A stretch of DNA of 64,000 nt from Actinomycetes bacterium (GCA_023460975.1 JAEWOG010000016.1:62001-126000), one strand, 5' to 3'. Positions 9,625 through 18,757 are shown, counted from the first letter of the stretch. The notes: generated from the sequence alone by a model not told the origin. A program made the numbers and translations.

Positions 9625-10515
9625 GTGACCTCTGCTGCTGACTGGCTGGCCGGCGCCCGCCCCCGTACGCTCCCGGCCGCCGTCGCCCCCGTCCTCGCTG
9701 GGACCGGCGTGGCGGCGTACGTGCACGACGCGTGGACCTGGGGCGACAACTGGTGGCGCGCCCTGCTCGCCCTCGTGGTGAGTCTCGCGCTGCAGGTCGG
9801 CGTCAACTACGCCAACGACTACTCCGACGGCATCCGCGGCACCGACGAGGACCGGATCGGCCCGATGCGACTCGTCGGCTCCGGGGCGGCGACCCCGCGG
9901 GCGGTGAAGGTGGCGGCCTTCTCGGCGTTCGGCGTGGCTGCGGTCGCGGGACTCGCGCTGGCCGCGGTCACCGCGTGGTGGCTCGTGGCCGTGGGTGCCG
10001 TCTGCGTGGTCGCGGCCTGGTTCTACACCGGCGGCAAGAACCCGTACGGCTACCTCGGCCTCGGCGAGGTGATGGTCTTTGTCTTCTTCGGCCTCGTCGC
10101 GGTGATGGGCACCACGTACGTCCAGACGCGCACCTTCGAGCTCGCCTCGCTGTATGCAGCGGTCGGGATCGGCGCGCTGGCCTGCGCGATCCTGGTCGCC
10201 AACAACCTCCGCGACATCCCCACCGACACGATCGCCGGCAAGTTCACCCTCGCCGTACGCCTCGGCGAGGGTCGTACGCGCGGCCTCTACGCCCTGCTGG
10301 TGCTGGCCGCAGCGGCGGCGGTCGTGGCCGTCGCGGTCGCGACCACGTGGTGGGCGCTGCTCGGGCTCGGGTTCCTGGCGGTGGCGGGCCCGCTGGTCCG
10401 CCTCGTGCAGGCCGGTGCCAGCGGGCCGGGCCTCATCCCGGTCCTCGCCAACACCGGCAAGGCCGAGGTGGTGTGGGCAGTCTTGGTGGCCGTCCCGCTG
10501 TTCGTGCTCGCCTGA
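9625..10515 (+). CDS. menA: MenA, 1,4-dihydroxy-2-naphthoate polyprenyltransferase
   Basis: This UbiA-superfamily membrane enzyme attaches the isoprenoid tail to dihydroxynaphthoate to give demethylmenaquinone. It has 296 residues and several membrane helices. The first Asp-rich site is NDYSD at 64-68 followed by TDEDR, and the second is NNLRDIPTD at 193-201. These bind the Mg-prenyl diphosphate. The N-terminal WLAGARPRTLPAAVAPVL is typical of MenA. The GTG start follows the MFS stop by 34 bases. Confidence 0.93.
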   Translation: MTSAADWLAGARPRTLPAAVAPVLAGTGVAAYVHDAWTWGDNWWRALLALVVSLALQVGVNYANDYSDGIRGTDEDRIGPMRLVGSGAATPRAVKVAAFSAFGVAAVAGLALAAVTAWWLVAVGAVCVVAAWFYTGGKNPYGYLGLGEVMVFVFFGLVAVMGTTYVQTRTFELASLYAAVGIGALACAILVANNLRDIPTDTIAGKFTLAVRLGEGRTRGLYALLVLAAAAAVVAVAVATTWWALLGLGFLAVAGPLVRLVQAGASGPGLIPVLANTGKAEVVWAVLVAVPLFVLA

Positions 10516-10556
10516 CCGCCTCGTCCGGCGCGTCCGGCCGGCCACGAAGGCCGTGG

Positions 10557-11822
10557 TCAGAAGAAGGTCTTCGCCTGCGGGAAGGGGCCGCCGTCCGCGA
10601 GGTCGGCGAACAGCGCCACGTCCTCCTCGGAGCCCGAGATGCGCCCGGCACCCGCGAGCGCGTCGACGGTGGTGCCGCCGGCGTAGAGGGCCGACAGGGC
10701 TGACACGTCCAGGGCGACCTGGGTCTTCCCGCCGGGGGCCACCTCGGCGCGCCCATCGCGGGCGCTCACCGTCCAGGTGCCCGCCGCGATGTCGAGCCGG
10801 TCAGTGACCGTCACGGTCACCTCGCCGTCGCCGAACCACGGTCGCGCCGCCAGCGCCGCCGGGGTGTCGAGGACGCGCAGCCACAGCTGGTCATAGACCT
10901 CGGACAGCTTGACCTGGCGCAGGTCGGCCACGGCCCACCGCAGCGGGTCCTGAACCGCCAGGTTGGCGACCACGGTGTCGACCAGGTCGATCGTGCCGAG
11001 GAACTGCCACAGGGCCAGGTGCGCCTGACGCGACCTCCCGATCAGGTCGAGCACCCGGACGCGGCGGCCCTGCGCATCCGACTCGGGGCGATAGATCACG
11101 TGCCCGTCCGGCTTGCCGTCCGCGTCGAGGGTGACCGCGGCGCGCACGTACTCGTCGCGCCCCGGCCCGCCCTCGCGGCGCATGTCGCCGCGCAGCAGGT
11201 GGTTCCAGAAGGCCGGACGGGTCAGGGAGCCGCGCGTGCGTGCGTGGTAGCCGGCGAAGTGCTCGGCCACCAGGTCGGAGATCTCCACGGGCTCCACGAG
11301 AGCCGCGTCCCGCTCGGCCTCGCTGACGAAGGCGAGGGGGCGTCGTACGTCCACCTCAGCGCGGGTGGCCCAGATCGCCGGGTTGAACCCGAACCGACCG
11401 TAGATCCCGCCCTCGGTCACGGTCATGGCCGCCACGACGGCGTCGGAGGCCGCAGCGGCGGCCAGGTCGTCGCGCATCAGCCGGCTCAGCAATCCACGGC
11501 GGCGGTGGGCCGCGGACACCGTCACGTCGGTGATCAGCCACGCCGGCACCAGCTCGGCGCCGGTGTTGAAGCTGCCGTCAAAGCTCGTGAAGGTGCCCAC
11601 CGGGCGGTGACCGGAGCCGTACTTGTCGCCGCGCAGCCAGGCCCCCTTGACCCGGGTGCCGTCCTCGCGCCAGAACTGCTGGAAGCGTTCCAACTCGGGC
11701 TCCCCCGGGCGGGCGTGGTGGAACGCCTGCTCGAAGGACTCCACGAATCCCCTCCGCCTGGCCGCGTCGGCCTGGGAGTGGAGGTCGAGGGTGGTGAACT
11801 CGTAGCGCTGATCGGAAGTCAC
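10557..11822 (-). CDS. Eis-like GNAT family N-acetyltransferase
   Basis: This 421-residue protein has the tripartite layout of the mycobacterial Eis family: an N-terminal GNAT domain, a second GNAT-like domain and a C-terminal sterol-carrier-like fold. The acetyl-CoA loop is VTVSAAHRRRGLLSRLM at about 100-116. A conserved tyrosine follows in EGGIYGRFGF near 145. The protein ends in KTFF, matching the free C-terminal Phe carboxylate that Eis uses as catalytic base. Family members acetylate amines on aminoglycosides or peptides; the native substrate here is unknown. It converges on menA. Confidence 0.87.
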   Translation of the reverse strand: MTSDQRYEFTTLDLHSQADAARRRGFVESFEQAFHHARPGEPELERFQQFWREDGTRVKGAWLRGDKYGSGHRPVGTFTSFDGSFNTGAELVPAWLITDVTVSAAHRRRGLLSRLMRDDLAAAAASDAVVAAMTVTEGGIYGRFGFNPAIWATRAEVDVRRPLAFVSEAERDAALVEPVEISDLVAEHFAGYHARTRGSLTRPAFWNHLLRGDMRREGGPGRDEYVRAAVTLDADGKPDGHVIYRPESDAQGRRVRVLDLIGRSRQAHLALWQFLGTIDLVDTVVANLAVQDPLRWAVADLRQVKLSEVYDQLWLRVLDTPAALAARPWFGDGEVTVTVTDRLDIAAGTWTVSARDGRAEVAPGGKTQVALDVSALSALYAGGTTVDALAGAGRISGSEEDVALFADLADGGPFPQAKTFF

Positions 11823-11900
11823 CCGACCAACCTATCGAGCGACGGTGGCGGGTGGCCCTGGGGCATCGGGCCGGCCCCCGGCCCTCCACCGGCCGCTGGC

Positions 11901-12200
11901 TCAGGCGCGGGGCGTGTCCCCGTCGGCCTCGGGCTCGTCGTCGGAGTCCTCGCGCGCCTTGTGTGCCTCGAAGGCGGCCGCGGCGCGGCTGGCCCGCTCC
12001 TCGACTCGCTCAGCGAACGCAGCGCGCTGGCGGTTGAGGACGTAGTAGGACAGCACGCCCGAAATGACGAGGGCCAGGATCAGGGTCCAGAACACCGGAA
12101 CCTGCCCATCGGTGACCAAGGACCAGATCCCGATCACGACGCCGAACGAGGCGAGGAAGAGCACGATGCGCATGCCGGTGTAGACGAGGAACTCCTTCAC
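11901..12200 (-). CDS. DUF4229 small membrane protein
   Basis: This 99-residue protein has two membrane segments, about residues 8-29 and 36-56. A charged, probably coiled cytoplasmic tail follows, ending in an acidic stretch DSDDEPEADGDTPRA. Length and pattern match the actinobacterial DUF4229 family, whose function is unknown. Together with the next small gene it occupies the gap between the acetyltransferase and the cytochrome c genes. Confidence 0.75.
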   Translation of the reverse strand: MKEFLVYTGMRIVLFLASFGVVIGIWSLVTDGQVPVFWTLILALVISGVLSYYVLNRQRAAFAERVEERASRAAAAFEAHKAREDSDDEPEADGDTPRA

Positions 12201-12236
12201 GCCTCCAGCCTAGGCCGCGCGGGCTACATTGGCTCA

Positions 12237-12425
12237 ATGGGGAAGGTCCTTCTGCTCATCATCGTGGTGGCCATCACGCTCTACCTGCTGCTGCGTCTGT
12301 TGGACCGCCGCAGCCGCCAGACGCCGCCGCGCACCCTCGCTCCCGACGACGACCTCGACTTCCTGCGGGACCTCAACCGTCGTCAGCGGCACGCCAACGA
12401 CGAGGCTCAGACCGACGAGGACTGA
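12237..12425 (+). CDS. Small single-pass membrane protein, unknown
   Basis: This 62-residue protein is not assigned to a family. Residues 3-22 form one hydrophobic segment (LLLIIVVAITLYLLL), followed by an Arg-rich stretch RRSRQ and an acidic, hydrophilic tail ending DEAQTDED. The ATG at 12237 is the first start after the divergent DUF4229 gene, 36 bases away. Its last 19 bases overlap the 3' end of ccsB on the other strand. Coding is supported by the membrane-plus-tail pattern but is less certain than for its neighbours. Confidence 0.6.
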   Translation: MGKVLLLIIVVAITLYLLLRLLDRRSRQTPPRTLAPDDDLDFLRDLNRRQRHANDEAQTDED

Positions 12426-13384
12426 GGCGCTACGCCACCCTCACTCGCCACGCCCGCACTCGCCACGCCCCTCTCGAGCGGGTCCACCAGCGCGGCCGAC
12501 TCGGCGTACGAGTGCTGGCTCGAAGAGCTGAAGAAGTTGATCCCGATGAAGTTGAACCACAGGGTCAGCAGGCCGACCAGCGCCACGTACGCGGCGTAGC
12601 GGCCCTTCCAGCCGGCGGTCGCGCGGGCGTGCAGGTAGGCGGCGTACACGACCCACGTGATGAAGGCCCACACCTCCTTGGGGTCCCAGTTCCAGTACGC
12701 GCCCCACGCCTGGTGCGCCCAGATGGGGCCCGTGATGAGGACCGCGAAGGTCCACACCGGGAACGCGAAGGCGTGCATCCAGTACGAGATCCGGTCGAGT
12801 GTCGCCAGCTCGGGGACCCGGCTGAGGTAGCCGGTGGTCGACTTCGAGCGCTCCTTGATGAGGTAGAGCACCGACAGCAACCCGCCGATGGTGAACGCGG
12901 CACTGGCGAGGACGGCCGAGACCACGTGGATCACGAGCCACGGCGAGTTCAGGGCGTCGGGCAGCGGCAGGATCGCGTCGTCGAGGGCGAGGAAGCCCGC
13001 CATCAGGGTCACCCACACGAACCCGACCACCCACGGCCCCAGCCACAGGGCCCTCATCTTGGGAGCAGTGACGAGGAAGAGCGCCGTCACGAAGAAGGTC
13101 GCCGAGAGGGTGAACTCGTACATGTTGCCCCACGGCACCCGGTTGGGGTCGTGGGCCAGACCACGGGTCACCACGGCGACACCGTGGATCAGGCCCGCCA
13201 GGCCGGTGAGCAGCAGGCCAAGACGGCCCGTCATGGCGGCGAAGCCCACCTCCACCCGCTCCTCGGCCTTGACCCCTCGCAGGGCGGCCCAGTTGGCGGA
13301 GTAGGCCAGCAGGGCCAGGAAGTAGACCACTCCGGCGACGACGACCGCCTCGTAGCTGAAGTTCTCGAACTGGACGTCGGTCAC
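12407..13384 (-). CDS. ccsB: CcsB/ResC, cytochrome c synthase subunit
   Basis: This is the multi-helix heme-handling subunit of the system II cytochrome c maturation complex, which moves heme to apocytochromes outside the membrane. It has 325 residues. The tryptophan-rich periplasmic heme motif WGAYWNWDPKEVW is at 227-239. Candidate heme-ligand histidines are H68 (IHGVA), H153 (IHVVS) and H204 (MHAFA). Its ATG overlaps the resB stop as ATGA. It is the last gene of the hemL-phosphatase-resA-ccdA-resB-ccsB series. Confidence 0.93.
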   Translation of the reverse strand: MTDVQFENFSYEAVVVAGVVYFLALLAYSANWAALRGVKAEERVEVGFAAMTGRLGLLLTGLAGLIHGVAVVTRGLAHDPNRVPWGNMYEFTLSATFFVTALFLVTAPKMRALWLGPWVVGFVWVTLMAGFLALDDAILPLPDALNSPWLVIHVVSAVLASAAFTIGGLLSVLYLIKERSKSTTGYLSRVPELATLDRISYWMHAFAFPVWTFAVLITGPIWAHQAWGAYWNWDPKEVWAFITWVVYAAYLHARATAGWKGRYAAYVALVGLLTLWFNFIGINFFSSSSQHSYAESAALVDPLERGVASAGVASEGGVAPQSSSV

Positions 13385-14973
13385 GACTTCTCCTCCTCGG
13401 CCGCCTTGGCCGATGCGTCGGCGGGGGGACCGCCGAGTGCTTCCACGATCTTGGCGAGCTCCGTACGCCCGCGCTCAGGGTCCATTCCGCCGGTGCGATC
13501 CAGTGCCGCCACCTCGACCAGCGTGGCGCCGTCCTCGTCACGGCGCGCACGCACCCACATGCGGCGGGGGCGCACGAACAGCGACCCGCACAGCCCGATG
13601 AGCGCCAGGATCACGCCGCCCAGAGCCCACATCATGCCGGGGGTGCGGCTGATCTGGAGCTTGTTCCAGCGCGCCAGACCGGTGAACTCGACAGTGCCCA
13701 TGCCGTCGGGCAGCTCGACCTTGTCGCCCGGCCCCATGTCGAGGCGGAACTGCTGGCTGCCGTCCTCGCTGGGCACGGCCGTGGCGGTGTCGGTGTCGAG
13801 GACGTACACCGACTGCGGCGACCCGTCATCCATGCCGAGGTCGCCGGTGTACAGCGTCAGGGACAGCAGCGGGTCGATCGCGTCGCCCCAGATCGACGTC
13901 GGCCCGTTCTCGCCCATCACGAACGTGGGGTAGAACTCGCCGGTGAGACCGATCTGCGCCGGCTGCGCGTCGGCCGCCTTGATCACGCCGAACGAGCGGA
14001 ACGACCCGTCGGTGGGCAGGAACGGGGTCGGGCCGTCGTAGGCGACGTTGCCGTTGCCGTCGGTGATCTTCACGATCGGCGCGTAGCCGTGCCCGATCAG
14101 GAAGATGTCCGTGCCGCCAATGGTGAGCGGGTGGTTGACGCGCAGGTCGTACTCCTGCTCCTCGCCACCCGGCTCGGTCGTGTACGTCAGGTTGGCCGCG
14201 AAGTCGCGCGCCTGACCCGCCGAGCGCCCCTCGGTCAACCACGAGATGTCGAAGGAGTCGATGGTGAAGTAGAACGGCTCCATCGCGTCGGGGTCGAACA
14301 GGCTGCCCGGCTTGAAGTCGTCGTAGCTGCGGATGTCGTTGGCGAAACCGTTGCCCACCACCACGATCGCGCCGCCCTTGTAGCCGAACAGGTTCCCGAC
14401 GGCGAACGCGACGAGCACGATGATCAGCGACAGGTGGAAGACCAGGTTGCCGGCCTCGCGCAGGTAGCCGCGCTCCCCCGCCACGTCCTCGTCGCGCACC
14501 TCCGTACGGAACCGGCGCTTGCGCAGGACCGTGCCGGCCGCGGCGAGCACCTCCTCAGGCGAGGCGTCGGTGGTGAACGAGGCGCTGTCGGGCAGGCGGC
14601 TCAGGTTGCGCGGAGTCCGCGGCGGCCGGGCGCGCAGGGCCTTCGCGTAGACCAGCGTGCGCGGGATGATGCAGCCCACCAGCGAGACCATCAGCAGCAG
14701 GTAGATCGCGGAGAACCACGGCGAGTCGTAGACGCTGAAGAGCTGCAGCTTCTCCCAGATCGGGGTCAGCTTGGGGTGGTCTTCCTTCCACTGCGTCACC
14801 GCGACGGAGTCGATGTTCTCCTGCGGGATCCACGATCCCGGGACGGCCGCGAGGGCCAGCAACAACAGCAGCAGGAGCGCGGTCCGCATCGAGGTGAGCT
14901 GGCGCCACGTCCAGCGCACGAACTCCTTCAGGGTCAGCTCGCCCGGCAGCGGGGTCGCTTGGCGGTCACTCAT
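13381..14973 (-). CDS. resB: ResB, cytochrome c biogenesis protein
   Basis: This is the partner of CcsB in the system II cytochrome c synthase. It has 530 residues. Hydrophobic segments lie near the N-terminus (TALLLLLLLALAAVPG), at about residue 88-106, near 170-190, and toward the C-terminus (MMWALGGVILALIGLCG). A large extracytoplasmic domain sits between the last two. GSWIPQENID follows the first helix, as usual for ResB. The tail (about 480-530) is charged. The ATG is 30 bases from the ccdA stop. Confidence 0.92.
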   Translation of the reverse strand: MSDRQATPLPGELTLKEFVRWTWRQLTSMRTALLLLLLLALAAVPGSWIPQENIDSVAVTQWKEDHPKLTPIWEKLQLFSVYDSPWFSAIYLLLMVSLVGCIIPRTLVYAKALRARPPRTPRNLSRLPDSASFTTDASPEEVLAAAGTVLRKRRFRTEVRDEDVAGERGYLREAGNLVFHLSLIIVLVAFAVGNLFGYKGGAIVVVGNGFANDIRSYDDFKPGSLFDPDAMEPFYFTIDSFDISWLTEGRSAGQARDFAANLTYTTEPGGEEQEYDLRVNHPLTIGGTDIFLIGHGYAPIVKITDGNGNVAYDGPTPFLPTDGSFRSFGVIKAADAQPAQIGLTGEFYPTFVMGENGPTSIWGDAIDPLLSLTLYTGDLGMDDGSPQSVYVLDTDTATAVPSEDGSQQFRLDMGPGDKVELPDGMGTVEFTGLARWNKLQISRTPGMMWALGGVILALIGLCGSLFVRPRRMWVRARRDEDGATLVEVAALDRTGGMDPERGRTELAKIVEALGGPPADASAKAAEEEKS

Positions 14974-15003
14974 CGGATCACGTCACTCATCAGTGGGGCA
15001 CTC

Positions 15004-15750
15004 TCAGATCACGGGGGTTGTCGCAGCGACGAGTTCGGACTGCAGCCACGTCACCATGTGGTCCCACCACCCGGTCACGAGCAGGACTCCGACAGCGACG
15101 AGCATGAGGCCGCCGATGCGGGTCACCCACTGCTGGTGGCGCCGGACCACGGCGAAGAGTCGCAGAGCCTTCTTGTACGCGAGCCCGGCGAGGATGAACG
15201 GCAGCCCGAGGCCGAGGGCGTACACGGCGGACAGGATGCCGCCCCGCACGGCCGTCGCCTCGGCGAACGCGAGGTTGTTGATCGCGGTGAGGGTCGGGCC
15301 GACACACGGCATCCACCCCAGACCGAACAGCACGCCCAGCATCGGGGCAGCGGCGAGGCCGACGGCCGGCACCTTGTGGATGCGCCAGTCACGCTGCAGG
15401 CCGGGGATCAGCCCGGCGAAGGCGAGGCCGAGCACGATGGTGAGCGCGCCCAGGACCTTGGTGATGACACCCTGCCACTCGAACAGCCACCAGCCCAGGC
15501 CGCCAGCGACGGCGCCCATCGCCACGAACACGACGGTGAAGCCGAGCACGAAGAGGCTCGCGCCCAGCACCATCCGGCCGCGGCCGGCGTTCTCGAGGTC
15601 GGCGCCCGACAGGCCGGTGGCGTACGAGAGGTAGCCCGGCAGCAGCGGGATCACACACGGGCTGAAGAACGACACCAGCCCCGCCAGCAGCGCCACGGGG
15701 AACGCCAGGATCAGTGACCCCGTGACAGCGTCGGCGAACCACTCACCCAT
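15004..15750 (-). CDS. ccdA: CcdA, thiol-disulfide electron transporter
   Basis: CcdA carries electrons from cytoplasmic thioredoxin across the membrane to ResA. This copy has 248 residues with six expected helices. Its two redox cysteines are C32 in FFSPCVIPLLPGY and C149 in GWMPCVGPT, both in the Pro-flanked contexts typical of CcdA. The start lies within the last 8 bases of resA, so the genes are coupled. The C-terminal segment (QWVTRIGGLMLVAVGVLL) is a further helix. Confidence 0.94.
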   Translation of the reverse strand: MGEWFADAVTGSLILAFPVALLAGLVSFFSPCVIPLLPGYLSYATGLSGADLENAGRGRMVLGASLFVLGFTVVFVAMGAVAGGLGWWLFEWQGVITKVLGALTIVLGLAFAGLIPGLQRDWRIHKVPAVGLAAAPMLGVLFGLGWMPCVGPTLTAINNLAFAEATAVRGGILSAVYALGLGLPFILAGLAYKKALRLFAVVRRHQQWVTRIGGLMLVAVGVLLVTGWWDHMVTWLQSELVAATTPVI

Positions 15751-16309
15751 CTTCGGCTGCCACGTCCTCGATCAGGCCCTTGAGGGTGCTCGGAGCGGTG
15801 ACACGGCCGAGGATCGTCACGGCGATCCGGCCCTCGCGGTCCAGCACCAGGGTGGCCGGAACGGTCTTGGGGGTCACGTACCCGGCGAACGCCAGCAGCG
15901 CCTCGGAGTCGGGCGAGTAGAGGGAGCCGTACGGCACCTCCATGTTGCGCACGTACGCCTGCGCCTGGGCCAGCGAGGACTCGCGGATGTTGACCCCGAG
16001 CCACTGGGCCTCGTCGCCCAGTTCTGCGGCGATCTCGTTGAGGTCGGGCTGCTCGACACGGCAGTCGACGCACCACGAACCCCAGATGTTGATGACGACC
16101 ACCTCGCCGCGCAGGTCGGCGAGGTCGACGGGCTCGCCGTCGAGGTCGTCACCGGCCAGTTCGACGGGCTTCTGACGATCGGCGGGGTCGATGGCGGTGA
16201 GCGTGCCGTCGCCGGAGATGTAACCCTTGTCGCCGGTCGAGCCGACGTCGGTGCAGCCGCTCAGCAGCAGGGCAGCAGCGAGCAACGCAGCGGGAACGAC
16301 ACGCCTCAC
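15743..16309 (-). CDS. resA: ResA-like thioredoxin lipoprotein
   Basis: ResA reduces the CxxCH cysteines of apocytochrome c outside the membrane. The GTG at 16309 gives 188 residues with a lipobox LLLSGC (lipidated Cys19). The thioredoxin fold has active site WCVDC (Cys80 and Cys83) and a cis-Pro in KTVPATLVLD. CVDC differs from the more common CxPC spacing content of ResA (CEPC in Bacillus), which may shift its redox potential. The start overlaps the phosphatase stop as GTGA and its end overlaps ccdA. Confidence 0.9.
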   Translation of the reverse strand: MRRVVPAALLAAALLLSGCTDVGSTGDKGYISGDGTLTAIDPADRQKPVELAGDDLDGEPVDLADLRGEVVVINIWGSWCVDCRVEQPDLNEIAAELGDEAQWLGVNIRESSLAQAQAYVRNMEVPYGSLYSPDSEALLAFAGYVTPKTVPATLVLDREGRIAVTILGRVTAPSTLKGLIEDVAAEDG

Positions 16310-16995
16310 GCCTGTGCCTCCGGGGCCGGCAGGTCGGGGTCCCCGCCCGAGGAGAACGCGTGGGCGCGATCGCCCACGGGGATCAGGTCGCCCGCGGGCT
16401 CGGAGTAGCGGACCTCGCTCAGCGCGTCCCCGGTGAAGACGAACGACGTCAGCGAGCACAGCGTGCACTGGCGCGACTTGGGGTGGTGCAGGAAGGACTT
16501 GTCCTCGGCAGCCAGGCGCGTGGACCAGATCGGCAGCTGGTGGGACACGATCACGGCCTCGTGACCGCGGGCCTCGTCGCGGGCGTCGTGGACGGCCGCC
16601 ATCATGCGCGCCACGACCTCCGCGTACGGCTCGCCCCACGACGGCTTGAGGGGGTTGTACATGTGACGCCACAGGCTGGGACGCTTGACGATCGCCATCG
16701 CCCCCTCCTTGAAGGAGACGCCCTCGAACTTGTTGGTCGACTCGATGACGCGAGGGTCGATCACCGGTTCCAGGCCGCGGGCGGCGGCCAGCGGGGCAGC
16801 GGTCTCGCGGGCCCGCTCGAGGGGAGACACTCGCATGTGGACGATGTCGCGCTCGCCGATGACCTCGGCGACGCGGTCGGCCATCTTCCTGCCCAGCGTG
16901 GAGAGGTGGTAGCCGTCGCGGCGGCCATAGAGCACACCGTCGGGGTTGTGGACCTCACCGTGGCGAAGCAGGTGAACGATCGTGGTCTCGCTCAT
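16306..16995 (-). CDS. Histidine phosphatase family protein
   Basis: This is a 229-residue phosphoglycerate-mutase-like phosphatase. The catalytic RHG is at 11-13 (HLLRHGEVHN), Arg/Glu support residues sit in SPLERARETA, and the second catalytic His lies in VIVSHQLPI. A homologous gene lies at the same place between hemL and resA in Mycobacterium tuberculosis (Rv0525), so its link to heme or cytochrome maturation may be old. The substrate is unknown. Its start overlaps the hemL stop as ATGA. Confidence 0.88.
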   Translation of the reverse strand: MSETTIVHLLRHGEVHNPDGVLYGRRDGYHLSTLGRKMADRVAEVIGERDIVHMRVSPLERARETAAPLAAARGLEPVIDPRVIESTNKFEGVSFKEGAMAIVKRPSLWRHMYNPLKPSWGEPYAEVVARMMAAVHDARDEARGHEAVIVSHQLPIWSTRLAAEDKSFLHHPKSRQCTLCSLTSFVFTGDALSEVRYSEPAGDLIPVGDRAHAFSSGGDPDLPAPEAQA

Positions 16996-18311
16996 GCGGT
17001 CTCCTTCTGGGCCTGCGCGGCGGCACGAGCTGCCGCGGGCAGGGCGTCGAGGACCGTCTGCACGGCCCGATCGTCGTGGGCAGCGGAGAGGAACCAGACC
17101 TCGTACGCACTCGGCGGGAGGTAGACCCCGCCGTCGAGCATGGCGTGGAAGAAGGCCCCGTAGGCGGCCGTGTCCTGCGCATCCGCCTCGGCGAAGTTGC
17201 GGACCTCGCCGTCGCGGAAGAACACGCTGAACATGGTGCCCGCGCGCTGGACGCGGTGGGCGACCCCTTCGGCGGCGAGGGCAGCGGAGGCGGCCTCGGC
17301 GATCGTGGTGGCCGCGGCGTCGATGTGGTCGTACACGTCCGGGGTGGCCAGGCGCAGCGTCGCGAGCCCGGCGGTGGTGGCGATCGGGTTCCCGGACAGG
17401 GTGCCGGCCTGGTAGACCGGGCCCTCGGGGGCCAGGTGGCCCATCACGTCGGCGCGGCCGCCGAAGGCTGCGGCCGGGAAGCCGCCGCCCATGACCTTGC
17501 CGAAGGTCATCAGGTCGGGCACCCACCCCTCGGCCTTGCCGTCGAGGCCCCAGCTGCCCTCGTACGAGGCGCGGAAGCCCGTCATCACCTCGTCGGAGAT
17601 GAACAGCGCGCCCGCGTCGCGGCAGGTCTGGGCGAGGAACGCGTTGAAACCCGGCTCCGGCGGGACGACGCCCATGTTGCCGGGGACGGCCTCGGTGATG
17701 AGGCAGGCGATGCGGTCGCCGTGCTCGGCGAAGGCGGCGGTGACGGCGGCGCGGTCGTTGTAGGGCAGGACGATCGTCTCGCCCGCCGCGGAGGCGGGCA
17801 CCCCGGGCGTGCCGGGGACGCCGAGCGTGGCCAGGCCGGAGCCGGCGGAGGCGAGGAGGCTGTCGACGTGCCCGTGGTAGCAGCCGGCGAACTTCACCAC
17901 GACGTCGCGGCCGGTGAAGCCACGCGCCAGGCGGATCGCCGACATGGTGGCCTCGGTACCGGAGGAGACGAAGCGGACCTTCTCCACTGGCGTACGTCGC
18001 ACGATCTCCTCGGCGAGCTCGACCTCGGGAGTGGTCGGGGTGCCGTACGAGGTGCCGCGGGCGACCGCCTCCAGCACCTGGGCCTGCACCTCGGGGTGCG
18101 CGTGCCCGAGCAGCATCGGGCCCCAGGAGCAGATCAGGTCGACGTAGTCGTTGCCGTCCACGTCGCTGAGCCACGCGCCCTGCGCGGAGCGGATGAACCG
18201 GGGCGTGCCGCCGACCGCGTTGAACGCGCGGACCGGGGAGTTCACGCCGCCGGGGGTCACGGTGAGCGCACGCTCGAAGAGCGCGGCGCTGCCGGGGTGA
18301 GGAGACGTCAC
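16992..18311 (-). CDS. hemL: Glutamate-1-semialdehyde 2,1-aminomutase
   Basis: This PLP enzyme turns glutamate-1-semialdehyde into 5-aminolevulinate in the C5 heme pathway. The GTG at 18311 starts VTSPHPGSAALFERA and gives 439 residues, the normal length. The PLP lysine is K272 in MTFGKVMGGGFP. GGVNSPVRAF, SSGTEATMSAIRLAR and FISDEVMTGFR are further family blocks. It is the first gene of the cytochrome c maturation operon, so heme supply and heme insertion are co-transcribed. The repeat array at 18395-18716 occupies the DNA just upstream. Confidence 0.95.
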   Translation of the reverse strand: MTSPHPGSAALFERALTVTPGGVNSPVRAFNAVGGTPRFIRSAQGAWLSDVDGNDYVDLICSWGPMLLGHAHPEVQAQVLEAVARGTSYGTPTTPEVELAEEIVRRTPVEKVRFVSSGTEATMSAIRLARGFTGRDVVVKFAGCYHGHVDSLLASAGSGLATLGVPGTPGVPASAAGETIVLPYNDRAAVTAAFAEHGDRIACLITEAVPGNMGVVPPEPGFNAFLAQTCRDAGALFISDEVMTGFRASYEGSWGLDGKAEGWVPDLMTFGKVMGGGFPAAAFGGRADVMGHLAPEGPVYQAGTLSGNPIATTAGLATLRLATPDVYDHIDAAATTIAEAASAALAAEGVAHRVQRAGTMFSVFFRDGEVRNFAEADAQDTAAYGAFFHAMLDGGVYLPPSAYEVWFLSAAHDDRAVQTVLDALPAAARAAAQAQKETA

Positions 18312-18394
18312 CCGGCCATTGTCACCCAGCGGACAAGTGGGCGCCCCATCGACGTACGCGCGTGACGCGTCACGCCTGTGGCCCTGTCGTGGGC

Positions 18395-18716
18395 GCGCGT
18401 CATACAAACCGTGCCCGGGGCGGCTCCGCGTCATACAAACCGACCCCGATGCGGCCCGCGTCATACGAACCCGTACGTATTGATGCCGCTTTGTATGACG
18501 TACGGCCTCTCAGGGCACGTACGTATGGCGCAGCGCAGCCCGCGTCATGCAAACCCGACCGGGGTGGCCCCGCGTCATACAAACCCGGCCCGACGTGGCC
18601 CCGCGTCATACCAACCGACCCTGATGCCGCCCGCGTCATACCAACCCGCACGTATTGGTGCGGCTTTGCATGACGTACGGCCTCTCAGGGCACGTACGTA
18701 TGACGCAACGCAGCCG
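18395..18716. repeat. GTCATACAAA inverted-repeat array 1
   Basis: The 546-base gap between hemL and galE is mostly this array. At least seven direct copies of a 14-15 base motif GCGTCATACAAACC (variants with ATGCAAA, ATACGAA, ATACCAA) alternate with inverted copies such as TTTGTATGACG and TACGTATGACGC. Bases 18426-18540 and 18601-18715 are a diverged duplication of about 115 bp, 175 bp apart. No convincing gene is present; short open frames here only translate the repeats. The same motif family recurs at 28315-28710. Confidence 0.85.
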
Positions 18717-18757
18717 CGCCACGCTCAGGGCGCGGAGGATGGACTTCGAAGGGTTTC

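Noticed and set aside
18395..18716. CRISPR array
   Set aside because: The repeats are only 14-15 bases, vary in sequence, occur in both orientations and have unequal short gaps of GC-rich sequence. No cas gene is nearby. The same holds for 28315-28710.
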